A stretch of DNA of 38,906 nucleotides from Viridothelium virens (GCA_010094025.1 ML991893.1:1-38906); one strand, 5' to 3'. Shown: positions 11,857 to 22,906, numbered from the stretch's first letter. Numbers and translations: made by a program. The notes: generated by a model from the sequence alone, not told the origin.

Positions 11857-12387
11857 CAAAGAACTGGACGGTCAACATGAAGAACTGTCATTTCTACACG
11901 GGCTACGATCTGCACTTTTCTGCTAGCCAAAGAATGAACATGATGAGTCTCATGACAACAGACGTGAAGGGTCAAATTTGTACAGGCATATATCTGGGAA
12001 TTTGAGCTGAGAGTCGAATTGGATCTTCCCCAAATGCTAAAGGTGAGAGTTAAGGAGGAGGGCTTGGCGTCCAGGTACCGACCAAGCGGATTGTGTACGT
12101 CCGCCTCCGTTTCTCACTGCTTAGGTCATCTCCCCGGACCGGACGTCCGGTCGCCGACTCGGAGGACCGATCTTCGAAGGTAGGCACGTCTTTTGGTAGT
12201 ATCTCGATGAACTTAAAGGATTACGGAAAAATGTCAAACTACTCGAATTTCGATCGTTGCGAGAAACTTCCTATCCAGGGCCAACAAGCCTCAGGTTCCT
12301 GAAAGTCCACTTTTGCTCTTGCGTTCTGAATTTGAAGTTATCCTATAGTTCTCATTACATATACCCGAGAATCACAGAAGAGCCAAA
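11857..12387 (+). promoter_or_regulatory. Intergenic/promoter region of the MFS gene
   Basis: This 531-bp stretch separates the regulator's stop from the MFS start. It lacks a convincing coding frame and carries the CGG/CCG-rich palindrome at 12137-12152 with the adjacent CCGACTCGGAGG. No clear TATA box is seen. Confidence 0.5.
12137..12152. promoter_or_regulatory. Candidate Zn2Cys6 operator (16-bp perfect palindrome)
   Basis: GACCGGACGTCCGGTC is self-complementary and holds CCG/CGG half-sites, the kind bound by dimers of Zn2Cys6 factors. It is followed at 12154-12165 by CCGACTCGGAGG. It lies about 240 bp before the MFS start. Binding by either regulator in this window is inferred. Confidence 0.5.
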
Positions 12388-14454
12388 ATGTCAAACGATT
12401 TGCCTCCAGACTCCGCAGGTACTGTCAAAAACCAGAGCACTTTTCTGAAGAGATCGCCAATAATCATACCTCAGCTTCGGCGCCAGAGTCACCACCTAGA
12501 GATTCAGTATCGCAGACAGAGCCCAGCCTGGAACGAAACGGTCTCTCAACCGAAAAGCCAGAAGAAGAGCAACAGCCTGACATTACCGGTCTCAAGCGCG
12601 CGCTCATCATCATGCCTATCACCCTCGTCTATTTCCTCATCATGCTTGACGGTGCCATCGTTTCCACGGCGATTCCCCAGATCACCGACGAGTTCAAATC
12701 GCTGCTTGACGTGGGATGGTACGGCAGCGCGTACCAGCTTGCCAGCTCGGCATTCGTGCCGCTGGCGGGTAAGATCTTTACCTATTTCTCGACAAAGGTG
12801 AGTCATTATCGTTAGCACCAACGTTTCCTTTTCAACCCTATCATTTTACCGATGGCTGACGTCTTCTGCTTCATATTCCCTAGTGGTCCTTCCTCGTCTT
12901 CTTCACTATATTCGAGCTGGGCTCCGCGCTCTGTGGTGCAGCTCAGTCGTCTCCCATGCTGATTGTAGGCCGTTCCATTGCTGGTTTGGGCGCTTCTGGG
13001 TTGATGAATGGCATCCTGACCATTCTGGCTGCCATCCTCCCGCCGCACAAAATTCCGCGAGTCATGGGTATCAACGTGGCACTCGGACAGATCGGCTTGG
13101 CGTGCGGTCCGCTCATCGGCGGAGCACTGACTGAGTACTCTACCTGGCGTTGGTGTATGTGCTCCCCACCCCTTTCCAACTGTTCTGATGTGGGGGTGAA
13201 ACTTCCTCGCGACTGTGATTGCCATTCTAACGAGACGTATACGCAGGCTTCTATATCAATCTGCCAATTGGCGCTGTGGTTGGTGGTATCCTAATCTTGC
13301 TTAGAGTCCCGGAGCTCAAGCCGAAGCCGCCCGTGCGCGAGGTACTCGGCACAGCAGTGTCAAAAATGGACCTCCTCGGGCTAGTCCTTTTATGGCCTGC
13401 CGCAATCATGTTTTTCCTTGCACTTCAGTGGGGCGGAAACCAGTATGCATGGGACAATTCAAGAGTGATTGGATTGTTCGTTGGTGCTGCGGTCACATTT
13501 GCGGTATTTCTTGCATGGGAGTATCGCCGCGGTGACGACGCGCTGATGCCATATTCGATGTTGCGAGTGCGAGTCATTTACTCTGCCTCAGCGACCATGT
13601 TTTTCTTCATGGGCGTCATGTTCATCGAGCACTACTGGCTGCCGATCTATTTCCAGGCTGTCAAGAATAACAGTCCACTGATGAGCGGTGTACACCTCTT
13701 GCCGACAATCATAGCTCAGGTTATCTTTGCCATGTCGTCCGGAGTGCTAAGTAAGTAGCCACTACTCCCATCAATCCTTCGACATGAAAACCAAACCATG
13801 CTGACTTATCCGCCTCTCTGATAGCCGAGAAGCTAGGCTACTACCTCCCCTGGGTTCTCTCCGGAACCGCCCTCTCCACCATAGGCTACGGGCTCTTATC
13901 CCTGTTCAACCCCACGACCTCAACTGGGAAATGGATTGGCTACCAAGTCCTCTATGGCGTGGGTAATGGCGCTGCCGCTTCTGGGGTATGTGTCTTCCTC
14001 CCTCGCTCCTGTTTCATTCTTCGTCTCAACAGAAGGTTGTGAAAAAAAAAAGAAGCAAGAGAAAAAGAGAGTAAACGCTATTCTAATGCCTTGACAGTCC
14101 TATATCGCCATTCAAAACACTGTCCCCGGCGCCTCCATTCCCACTGCCATGGCCATCCTCATCCTTTGCCAGAACCTCGGCGCCGCCATCTGGCTGACTC
14201 TGGCCCAAACTGCCTTCAGCAATAGCCTGCATTCCGCGCTCAAGAAAGATGCACCGGGTGTCAACGCTGAGGCCATTACTGCCGGCGGAGCACGCATGAT
14301 CCGGGATATCGTGTCAGCGGAGCAGCTGCCGGGTGTATTACGGGCGTACAGCAAAGGAGTGGACGCGACGATGTATTTGGGGATTGGGATCGGGGTGTTG
14401 TCGTTTGTGTGTGCTTGGGGGTTGGGCTGGAAGGATATTAGGAAGAAGACTTGA
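12388..14454 (+). CDS. MFS drug/metabolite exporter (DHA2, 14-TM type)
   Basis: Six exons (12388-12418, 12475-12797, 12884-13154, 13247-13750, 13825-13985, 14098-14454) give 548 aa. After a polar cytoplasmic N terminus of about 65 residues comes the first helix ([20 protein letters not shown]) with the LD.(A/S)IV.TA motif of the 14-TM drug:H+ antiporter group. [44 protein letters not shown] and NLPIGA follow in the expected order. It should sit in the plasma or vesicle membrane and export a small molecule by proton antiport. Relatives include pumps beside fungal toxin and pigment clusters. The first exon is only 31 nt and its donor (GTACTG) is weak, but removing 12419-12474 is what joins the ATG to the helix frame. 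Intron 5 contains a long purine tract. The substrate cannot be predicted. Confidence 0.9.
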
Positions 14455-15098
14455 TCGGGGGTGTGGAAGGTTGAGGTGATATGACGATCGTTGGCTGCAT
14501 CGGGTTTCTGAAGACTGTTGAGGAAACTTAGGTACATAGAGACGAGAATGGTAGCCCGATGGTTATGAGGATAGAATACAATAGTAATACACGCTACTAT
14601 TACGAGTACTCGTGCTTTATTAATCTCCCAACATAGAACATACCCGCACGTCACTAGAGATAAGTAGGAGAAGAATTACTGAACTTCAATCAAACCCCAT
14701 ACTAGTATATTAAATAAAACAGCTTTTTTTCCTTTTTTTCATGTGAGGGTCTAGCTATGGTCACGTGGTCCGTGCATCACCCCTCGTGCCTGCCTGCCTG
14801 ACCTTGACAAAGTTGGAGCGAGAGATGGGGAAGTGTCGGGAGACTATTGCATTATGATTGTATTACCTACTTCATTGGATAGATTCGCTGTACAGTGCTA
14901 AAGCGAGATATACTCTACCTTAGGTTTGTGACCTCTGTACACATCTACCTCAAGACGGAAATTATCATCCTGGTCTTCTTGATCATTTCAAGGAGATAGC
15001 TCATCCGATCGCAATATCTGAGGGTTAGAGTACATATGGTTGGCCTACGCCATCGATTGGACGTCATGAAAGATCCTCATGTAGAATCTCTCGTATTA
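14455..15098. other. Convergent 3' intergenic region
   Basis: This is 644 bp between the MFS stop (plus) and the NmrA-like stop (minus). No gene or repeat is seen. T-rich runs near 14725-14741 may belong to transcript-end signals. Confidence 0.4.
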
Positions 15099-16198
15099 TT
15101 ACCCCTGAGTAGCCCTAGCAAACAGCTTAGCTGCGTAGCCTTCCTCCACCATTGCCTTGGCGACCGCGGTACGCTCGTCGAGGTCTTCCTTCGGCAGTCC
15201 CAGCTTCGCGTTATCCAGCCCGCGCGTACTCTCATAGTCGCCTCCGCCGTTGGGGAAAAACAACCTGACAAATGAAGCCATGGCAGCGCCCATACGCGCC
15301 GACATGGGATCCTGCGCGCCCTTCATCGCCGCTAGGCCCTTTTGGTAGCGCTCCTTGCTCGGCTCACTCTCGATCGTCCAGTCGGATTCCTTGTCGCCCG
15401 AGACACGCTTCCAGCTCTCGAACATGTCCCTCTGGCTGACCAAGAAGCTAGAGATGACAAGTGGCTTGTTACGCCAGTGGCTAACTGTCAAGCTCTCATC
15501 ACTTGCGTTCTCAGGTAGGGCCTTGAGGCTCAGCAGCGCGGCGACGGCGCGGCCACACTGCTCCCACGTGCTCAGATTCACCTTGGTCGTGCCGTCATCG
15601 TATAGCGTGAGTTTCTTGTTGTCCCAGTCAAATCCGAACCAAATCGGGCCCATGGCCAGACTGTATTCATACCACAGGCTACAGACCAGCGAGGTCCAGG
15701 CGCAGCCGGCGGCCTCAATTTCGGCACGCATCCCTTTCACGTCGCCGCTCAGAGGAGTCTCACTGGTAAGACTTTCGTTGGTGTCGTCGTTGCCGTAGAT
15801 GTTGGGCATGATGTGCGGGACCCCGGCTTTGGCGGCCGCCTGGACGATCTTGGAGTGCGCATCCGGTGGGGCGGTGGCGGCGAGGGTGATGATGAGGAAC
15901 TGTTGGCCTTTCAGTGCGGCGATAACGGTCGAGTCGTCGTTGTAGTCGACGGAGACTGACTTGACTCCAGCCGGGACTTGGTTTTTGCTGCCTTGGCGTG
16001 TCAAGGCGGTGACGGTGTGCTTGCCGGTCTTGACGAGGGCTTTGGCAAACTGCTCGCCCATTTGACCGCTCGCCTACGTGTCGAATTAGTATGCATGTAG
16101 CGAAAGTGAGTGGCCAGAGAACATACTCCAATGATTGCAACACGCTCAACGCGGTTGACGAAGCCCGCAGGCATATCTTTCGCATACTTTGCAGCCAT
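15099..16198 (-). CDS. NmrA-like / atypical SDR NAD(P)-binding protein
   Basis: Two exons on the minus strand (16127-16198, then 15099-16073; intron 16074-16126, GTATGT...TAG) give 348 aa. The dinucleotide-binding loop GASGQMG is at residues 24-30 and spans the splice junction, preceded by the hydrophobic strand RVAIIG. The chain continues with VTALTRQGSK, DYNDDSTVIAALKGQQFLII, and PHIMPNIYGND, typical of NmrA-like proteins (about 300-350 aa). Members are either redox-sensing regulators that bind NAD(P) or isoflavone-reductase-like enzymes; the sequence does not decide. No YxxxK catalytic pair of classical short-chain dehydrogenases is obvious. It converges on the MFS gene, and its upstream DNA has an element like the MFS promoter's, suggesting co-regulation. 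Confidence 0.88.
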
Positions 16199-16408
16199 AA
16201 TCTACGCAAATTGGCAAATTTCTTATGCTGTAGCAAGAATCTTTAAACGCGAGGTTAAGTAGCGTCTTGAAGACCGATCAGGTCTCCCACCTACTACTGA
16301 AGAATGAGGCGAATCTCACGTGAAAGTACCGAACTTGCTAGTCTTGCAGAAACTGTATAACGTCCTTATATCTGTTGGTTCGCACCGAGGGATGCGACTG
16401 TGCCACAT

Positions 16409-16442
16409 CGGACGACGGCCACCGACTCGATCGGAGGCGGAC
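16409..16442. promoter_or_regulatory. Candidate Zn2Cys6 binding element upstream of the NmrA-like gene
   Basis: This 34-bp segment contains CGGACGACGG, then CCGACTCGATCGGAGG and CGGAC. It echoes the order at 12141-12169 (GGACGTCCGG, CCGACTCGGAGG) in the MFS promoter. It lies about 210 bp upstream of the NmrA-like start. Common control by one of the neighbouring regulators is an inference. Confidence 0.45.
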
Positions 16443-17541
16443 GACGCGATCCTGAAAAGATCAAAGCGTTTGTGATCCTGTGCAGAAGGAAAGGTCAAGT
16501 AATTGCACATGGGACATATCAAACTAAACTTAATCTTCGGAGACGAGGCCGCTTAAGGAGGATCAATTGTCATGCATCCAAGATGAAACCCCTCTCTATG
16601 CGGCGATGGCAAAGCAGCCGCTTTACGCGCTATCGTCCCTTTCTTATAACCAAGATATTCGTTCATTACTTCATCGGGAAAATGGCTGAAGTCATCGGAA
16701 GATTTTTCTCACCAATTACAGATTACTGCAACCTCTTGGGTAGATCCATTTGCTGGGTTCGGATGTCTCCACTATAGCAAGCATGAACCGGGCTCGCTTA
16801 GTGCATAGAGCTTTCACCCGGTATCGGGAACGCGCTAATGCACAATATACATGAAACCATAAAGAATCTTGGATTCGGGAAGTCGGTTGGGTTCAATCGG
16901 AAGCCACAGTCTTTATCTGATCCGGTGGTTCACCCTCCAATACTTCACGAGATGGTCACAATGAGTGAGATGACACCTTAATCTGTCTTGTCTAACCTCT
17001 CCAGGTAAAGCGTAGAGGCGAGAGCTGAGCGGCCCGTGGGCCGCCATTGACGCACAACCTTAGCACCTTAGGGTGTTAGCTCCGCCAGTGGAGAACCGGC
17101 GCGTTGGGTCCAGTGGTAGCACAAAGCGGCGCGAGTCGTAATAGCAACTTTACCTCGACGTCTTCTGTCAACTCTGACCCTCTATCCTGTCGTGCACCAG
17201 CAATCTTCGGAAAGCACGACCTCTCCCGCGGTCTTACGATGAGGCCTTGAGCGTACAGCCTTGGTCCAGATGCCAACCTTATTTCGTAGCGCACAGCGGC
17301 TTGACACCATTTCATAATGTCCATGCCATAAAGGTCGCATTCTTGCAAAGCATCACCTAACGTTCAGCTCTCCCCTGCGTTTCCTTTCTCGTAGCAAGGA
17401 ATGAACAATCCACTATATGCTATGGACTTTACATACTAGTACTAACCATGGAGTAATCACCACTAGGCATCGCAGACTTCGTCAGCCAGTGAGAAAACGG
17501 GTAGGCAAGTCTCGGTATCTAAGCAAGTGGACACTAGGAAA

Positions 17542-17862
17542 ATGAAGTCTTCATCGAAAAGAGGCTGCAAACAGCATCACCAGCGCACAAGTGATTCGCA
17601 CCGTCTTAAGATGGGTCTTTCCAGTGTTAAGAGAGCTGGATTTCAACCAATTGCCCCCGACGACCTTCTCTTCTTTCAACCAGACACCCCACCCACTCCT
17701 AGAACACCCCGAAAATGCCCGAGATCGTTGAAGGTATCCATGAAAAGAAGCTTGAGGCTATTCGCCAGCCTCATGTGGCCCCCAAAACAAGAGACGGATT
17801 GCAACGAAAACGGCAGCGAAACAATACCTGCTAAAGGGGATCAGCAAAGAATCAATGAATGA
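17542..17862 (+). CDS. Small basic hypothetical protein (doubtful)
   Basis: An unspliced frame of 106 aa begins with ATG at 17542 (MKSSSKRGCKQHHQ). It is Lys/Arg- and Ser-rich at the start, has a Pro/Thr stretch (DTPPTPRTPRKCPRS) and a short hydrophobic patch (LRLFASLMWPP), and ends acidic and polar. No domain is recognised and no signal peptide is seen. It lies in the long gap before regulator 2 on the same strand. It may be a small real gene or a chance frame. Confidence 0.3.
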   Translation: MKSSSKRGCKQHHQRTSDSHRLKMGLSSVKRAGFQPIAPDDLLFFQPDTPPTPRTPRKCPRSLKVSMKRSLRLFASLMWPPKQETDCNENGSETIPAKGDQQRINE

Positions 17863-18297
17863 TTGGTGCTCTTGGCATTATACTGGGTCCACATGGTGAA
17901 TCCCTACAATGTGGCGCACGAGGAATACACTTTTGCTAGGCTCAGCACCCGCCGCGACTGAACCCCATGTACTCGGATTCCAATTCGCTCACCAACGCCA
18001 GTTCACGCTGCGTGCCACCAAGGGTTGCGCTAATACTCTTTTGTAGGAACTTGTTATAAACAGATATGACTGCGGCATATTTTAGAAGACTCCGCTAGAA
18101 TACGAGAGAGGCGATTTCTCAGTGAGCTTTCTATCTCTAGATATAAGGCCGCAAGTTGCTGGATGCCAGAAGTTCATTGTGGCTGGTCGTTTGGCTAGTA
18201 GGATACGAATGGTACTCCACCCCCAACTTAAACTCTTATCGAGCGTCCAATCAACGGGCATTCAGCCTCGTCACATACAAAACAACAGGCCACATCC

Positions 18298-20675
18298 ATG
18301 CCCCAAGGTCACCGCCAACAACCAGGGCTTGCCTGCGAAAATTGTCGACGACGCAAAGCAAGGTGCGACCGTGTCCGTCCCTCATGCAGTTCCTGCCAGG
18401 AAGCCGGCGCTGCCTGCCGTTATGTCGACAAGCGACCTCAGCGAGGACCCAGGAAAGGCCAGATGGGTATGTTGAAGAATCTCGTTGGTGAGTTACCTTC
18501 GCCTCCTCTCATCGCCCTTTTTAGTATCCTTCAACTACCCTCCTTTGTACTTTAGTTCTCCATGCGATTAATGAAATCTGACTTTATGCAGCGGATCTCG
18601 AGCAACGACTCGGCGAGCAGACGGGACAACAACTACCCAGCCATGACGCTGTTCCTTCGAACGCGTTTCAGGATTCTTGTGCCGAGTCAGAGGCAATCTC
18701 GCCGTTTGAACATGACACTGCACTTGCAGAGACTGTACCCATAACATTTCCAATGGACATGGAGAACGACGAACTTGGCAGTGCGGCCTTTGGAAGCGCC
18801 AATTTTGAAAGTACTGGTTTCGATTACGCCAATCTCGGAAGCTTAAGTCTTGAAAGTAGCTCAATGTCAAACGCCGCTCTGGAAAGAACAACCTTCGGAA
18901 ACTCGAGTCTCATAAACCCTGATACGAACTCCATCGGAGGTTTGGATCAAAGCCCAAGTAGCGGGATGTCAGATCAAAACTCCGGCGGCGACTGGCTTGA
19001 TCCTATCACAGTTCTGTCACCTTCAGTGACGGCATCGGACACTCAGCAATTCTTCACTCCAACAACCATTCAGCCCGTTGGCGGCTTCGCTTTCTCAGAC
19101 CTCATGCAAGTAGACCTGATGCAGGCAGACCTGTATGTGTTCTCCATGTTTGTTCCATTATAGTCCTGCCATCACTTCTAGAATGATCTCCCTTTATTTT
19201 TCCGCTTTATTTTTTCTATGCTCAATCTGACGTATACTTCTCTTGCAATCACTAGTGATGAACTATACTTTGACAGAGTCCATCCTGTTGCGCCAAACAT
19301 TCACAGGCGAAATTACCTTGCCTGGGCAGGCCAGACATGTTCGTCTCCCGCTCAGATAGCTTTGCAATATGCTATGCGCGCAGTTGCCGCCGCCGTATCG
19401 GCTCAGTATCGACCACTCTCTGGAATATTGTGCGCGGAGTCACGTCGAATGCTAGAGCAGATGGACGCCGATGGCACAGGTGATTGCAACGACACCCCCA
19501 TTGAGCAGATCCAAGCTTGGCTACTGGTAGCCCACTATGAACTGCTCTGCAAGCACGAGCATCAGGCCATGCTCACTGCCGGTCGAGCAATTCGTATGGT
19601 GCAACTGGCGCGGCTACACGACGTCGACGCACAGCACGATTCGGCCATGTCGTTGGGCGCGGAGATGCCCCCGTTTTCTCGCCCTTCTTTATCTGACGAT
19701 GAATCCCCTGCCGAGTCTGAAGAAAAGAGGAGGACATTCTGGCTTGCATACTGCTTTGACCGATTCTGCCTAATGCGCAACGATTGTCCACCATCCCTGC
19801 AAGAAGAATCGGTGAGTAGCAGCTCGTATCCAACATACCTCGAAGAGGCAGTTAAAATATTGCGAAAAAGACCGGCGTCGAACTAAATTCGCTGTAGATA
19901 CGCACACGTCTTCCGGCACCAGAGGTAAACTTCCAAAACAACGAGCCCATCCGCATGGATTTTCTTTTCGAGGCACTAGCAAATAATGGTCGAACTGTGC
20001 TCCCACCGTTCGCTAAATGCGTCGTTCTGAATAGCCTCTTGAGCCGCTGCATGTCGCACCAGCGCTCGGTTCGGGATGGATCCGTTTCTGGCGGGAGCGA
20101 CTCGCGGAAGTTTTGGAGTCAGCACGCGTGGCTTGCCTTAGCTGTCGAGAAGAGGAAGCAGTTGCTTCTCCAGAGCTTGCCAGGTACAACCGATAACGTG
20201 GAAGATCCCATGCTGACCTTCGTGTACGCGCTGGCTGCGTGCGCTGCAATATACGTCTATCAATCCATGGCTCAATTTATGACTTGGCCTACAGTCGACC
20301 ACGAAGTTGCTACTCCGGCCTACGAAGAGCAAGCGATCCAAGCCGCAAGCGAGCTAGTCCATTTCATCAAGATGATGCCTCGCTCCATCAGTCATTTCAA
20401 GGCTCACCCGTTCTTACCTACTCTAATACACCGAGCTGCTGTTTTTCTCAAGGATCTTCCTAGATCGCCAAATGCTCCTGAGACTGGATATGACGATCGA
20501 AAGGACGATCTGAACACTCTACTTGGAGCTCTACGCAATCTACAGCAAGTAAACAACTTGTCACGCGGCATTCTATGTAAGTTAGAGAGGGATACATTTT
20601 GCATAAAGTAGTGATAATGTCTTTAAGTCGGATCTGATTACACATTGTCTCTGGATTGTTGCAGACTTTGGATAA
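18298..20675 (+). CDS. Zn2Cys6 fungal transcription factor 2 with pentapeptide-like tract
   Basis: Five exons (18298-18487, 18592-19132, 19256-19811, 19898-20576, 20665-20675) give 658 aa. Cys13, 16, 23, 30, 33 and 40 form the standard CX2C-X6-C-X6-CX2C-X6-C cluster in a basic loop (CENCRRRKARCDRVRPSC). Residues 123-172 are ten consecutive five-residue units of the form xx(F/L/M)xx (AAFGS, ANFES, ANLGS and so on). After that comes the fungal transcription-factor domain, starting LDELYFDRVHPVAPNIHRRN, with EEKRRTFWLAYCFDRFCLMR and IRTRLPAPEVNFQNNEPIRM. It is a nuclear DNA-binding regulator. The C terminus is least certain: the chosen last intron leaves only three codons, while retaining it would end the protein at 20611. 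It probably controls nearby genes, perhaps the acyltransferase downstream. Confidence 0.87.
18768..18917 (+). repeat. Ten in-register pentapeptide units inside regulator 2
   Basis: The 150 bp encode ten successive five-residue units (residues 123-172). The central residue is Leu, Phe or Met in all ten, and small or polar residues (Ala, Asn, Ser, Gly) dominate elsewhere, as in A(D/N)Lxx pentapeptide-repeat proteins that form a right-handed beta helix. The units are not near-identical at DNA level, so this is not a recent microsatellite. Confidence 0.6.
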
Positions 20676-21391
20676 TGTCGCTTCGGATGGAACTTTATCT
20701 AGCTCAAGTTGATGCTTACAACAATAAGATACTGTCTCGCATTGACTGCCAGACAAATCGCGTCCGCGACGAGGAGTCACGTGCCGAATTGCTACGCATC
20801 AATATCTTGTTTGGGAACATCCATGACAGCACCTTAGCAGCCGGAAAGTGTGCCTAAGAAATCCTTCTGTCTCAACACTTTGATCGCGTCCACAAAAAGA
20901 TGGTCTCTTCATACGTACGCACTACGTTTCGCCAGACACAGCAGCTTTCACGGCCCTGAGCACCGATACGTATCTATACGTAACACCCGACAGACTCAAT
21001 ATACTCAACAGTGTGCTCCGTCTAAGGCATTCGAAAAGCCCCACCAAACTTAGAACGAATTAGGCATGTAGGTACCAGGCAAGTGGCGGTCTAGCGCTTT
21101 AGCCATGAAAAGACCCAAGGAGATGGGATGGCAAAATCCCCCGGGATGGTCACGGAAGATTCACGGCTGCATGGACAGCGGACTTCAACAGACAGGCATC
21201 TTCCACCGGAGTTTTGATACTCCATCAGCTTTGTCCAACGTCTTTGGCCACGCTACTGCGCATCATTTACACGCACGTGACTGTATCCTCTACAAGAGAA
21301 CGTTCCCTAACGCTCATTTGACCTCATATAACGGCCTGTCGAAGAAAGAGATTATTTACAGCAGACCTTGGAAATTGACCCTTTTTCTGTA
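20676..21391. promoter_or_regulatory. Promoter region of the acyltransferase
   Basis: This is 716 bp between regulator 2 and the acyltransferase. It holds an inverted repeat, GGAGT-TTTGAT-ACTCC (21208-21223) preceded by CC, and a CACGTG-type E-box near 21278-21285. One open frame in it continues beyond the regulator's stop and I consider it non-coding. Confidence 0.4.
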
Positions 21392-22906
21392 ATGACTTGG
21401 GAAGAAACGACCCCTGGAGTGTACAAAGCGGAGCTAGGTGGAGCAGAGAAGATTTACCGTCAAGTTGCCATTCTTTTCGCTCACCTCAAACGAGAGCATT
21501 ATCGCGTTCATTGCATCTGTCGCCTAGATTTTGGTCCTGAGTTCCGGGGACGTGATCCGGCTACTGCGTTGAAAGAAGCATGGAAAGCTTTGCGGACCGA
21601 ACTTCCAGCTTTGAGTGTCCTCCTGGATGGACCTACACAGAAGGTATACAGAGTCCTTGATGCGCAGGGTGAGCAAGACTGGCTTCATCAAACTTTCTTC
21701 GTCGAGCCACTTGGGAAGACTTCAGACGCGGTGATTGCACGCGAACCGAGTAACTTCCCAACACTACATTTCCTGCCCTCGTCGTCGGAGGTTGTCTTTC
21801 TGTGCTCTCACTGGCGCATCGACGCAGTAGGCACCAACTGGGTCCTCGATCAACTGTTCACTCTGCTGGCCAATCCTCCCATTACTCCATACAGCGGTCC
21901 CAGCCTGGACGCTGTCTCCCCTGCCCTAGAAGAAGCTCTCGGCATTCCAGACTCTTGGACCCCAGAACAAGAAGACGACGCTCGCTCTTTTATTCGATCC
22001 TTCCGAGACGACTCCTTCCCAAACGATCGCATGCGCTACAAAGGCGATGCAACCACTCTGCCAGGCGATCCAGCCCGCCAGACCCTAGTCTTAGACCCGA
22101 CAAGCACCACCGCCCTAGTTACCTCATGCAAAACCCACAAGATCAGCGTCACCGCAGCGACGCACTCAGCCCTCGCGCAGACCGTCTTCGCTCTCGCCGA
22201 CAACGAAAAGCGGGAACCAGCCCAGGCAGAGAAGCACGACTACACTTGCGCCACGTCGATCAATCTCCGCCCCAAGCTACCGCCTCCCTACAATACACGC
22301 GCCCACGCCGTCCAGACGTACCTCCGAGGTGTCGCGTGTCGCGTGAAACGCGACAGCAGCTTCGTCGACGCCGCTACGGCGCTCACGCGGCACTACAAGG
22401 AGGCGTATCGCGACGACCGCGCGCTGCAGTGTATCAGGGCGGCTTATAAGCTCAATAATGATGCAACGCCCGCGCAGCAGAAGCGAGGCGAGGATATGCT
22501 GGATACTGCCGAGGCCCCGACGCATGGTCCGCGACCGTCGCCTCCTGTAGTGTCGTCGTCGTCACCGCCGCCGCCGCCACCGAGCGGAATCACGATTAGT
22601 AGTCTTGGCGTTGTGGATCATTATTTAACGGGCGAGTACGGTGGGCGGGAGGGTGGCGCGGCGGTTAGGGTGCAAGAGTACCATTTTGGGATTGAGATGA
22701 TGACGAGGCAAATGGTTTTGTATGTGGGGACGTTTCAGGGGAGGCTGCAGCTGGAAATTAGCTATAATGCGGGATATTACGATGCTGATGTGCCGCTTGA
22801 TATATTGAGCCGTGTTCACAGGGAACTTGAGAGAGGGCTAGGGGTGCAGCTGATGAGTGACAGTCCGCCAAAGAGAGGGACTCCACTTGGATGGGTAGAG
22901 CGATGA
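21392..22906 (+). CDS. Tri3-like CoA-dependent acyltransferase
   Basis: A single-exon gene of 504 aa. The first ATG in frame (21392, MTWEETTPGVYKAELGG) gives the N terminus usual for the fungal family typified by the trichothecene 15-O-acetyltransferase Tri3. The family is related to NRPS condensation domains and uses an acyl-CoA to acylate a hydroxyl group. The catalytic HxxxD motif is present as HWRID (His140, Asp144) within EVVFLCSHWRIDAVGTNW. Other family-like blocks are SINLRPKLPPPYNTRAHAV and the C-terminal LEISYNAGYYDADV. A Pro/Ser low-complexity insert (encoded about 22526-22585, with TCG and CCG triplet runs) separates the halves. Length is normal for the family. It likely tailors a metabolite, but the substrate and the backbone pathway are unknown; no other trichothecene gene is present. 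Confidence 0.82.
   Translation: MTWEETTPGVYKAELGGAEKIYRQVAILFAHLKREHYRVHCICRLDFGPEFRGRDPATALKEAWKALRTELPALSVLLDGPTQKVYRVLDAQGEQDWLHQTFFVEPLGKTSDAVIAREPSNFPTLHFLPSSSEVVFLCSHWRIDAVGTNWVLDQLFTLLANPPITPYSGPSLDAVSPALEEALGIPDSWTPEQEDDARSFIRSFRDDSFPNDRMRYKGDATTLPGDPARQTLVLDPTSTTALVTSCKTHKISVTAATHSALAQTVFALADNEKREPAQAEKHDYTCATSINLRPKLPPPYNTRAHAVQTYLRGVACRVKRDSSFVDAATALTRHYKEAYRDDRALQCIRAAYKLNNDATPAQQKRGEDMLDTAEAPTHGPRPSPPVVSSSSPPPPPPSGITISSLGVVDHYLTGEYGGREGGAAVRVQEYHFGIEMMTRQMVLYVGTFQGRLQLEISYNAGYYDADVPLDILSRVHRELERGLGVQLMSDSPPKRGTPLGWVER

Larger units (their letters stand above)
16199..18297. other. Long divergent intergenic region between NmrA-like gene and regulator 2
   Basis: This 2.1-kb stretch lies between two divergently transcribed genes. 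It holds the CGG-rich element at 16409-16442 and one small open frame (17542-17862), each listed separately. Other open frames show no known domain. No tRNA or repeat is recognised. Confidence 0.4.

Noticed and set aside
16400-16777. Basic open frame of 125 codons near the NmrA-like promoter
   Set aside because: Low-complexity Arg-rich translation without a domain, overlapping the candidate operator; likely chance.
21392-22906. Reading the acyltransferase as evidence for a trichothecene cluster
   Set aside because: Only family-level similarity to Tri3 is seen; no terpene synthase, P450 or other pathway gene is present in the window.
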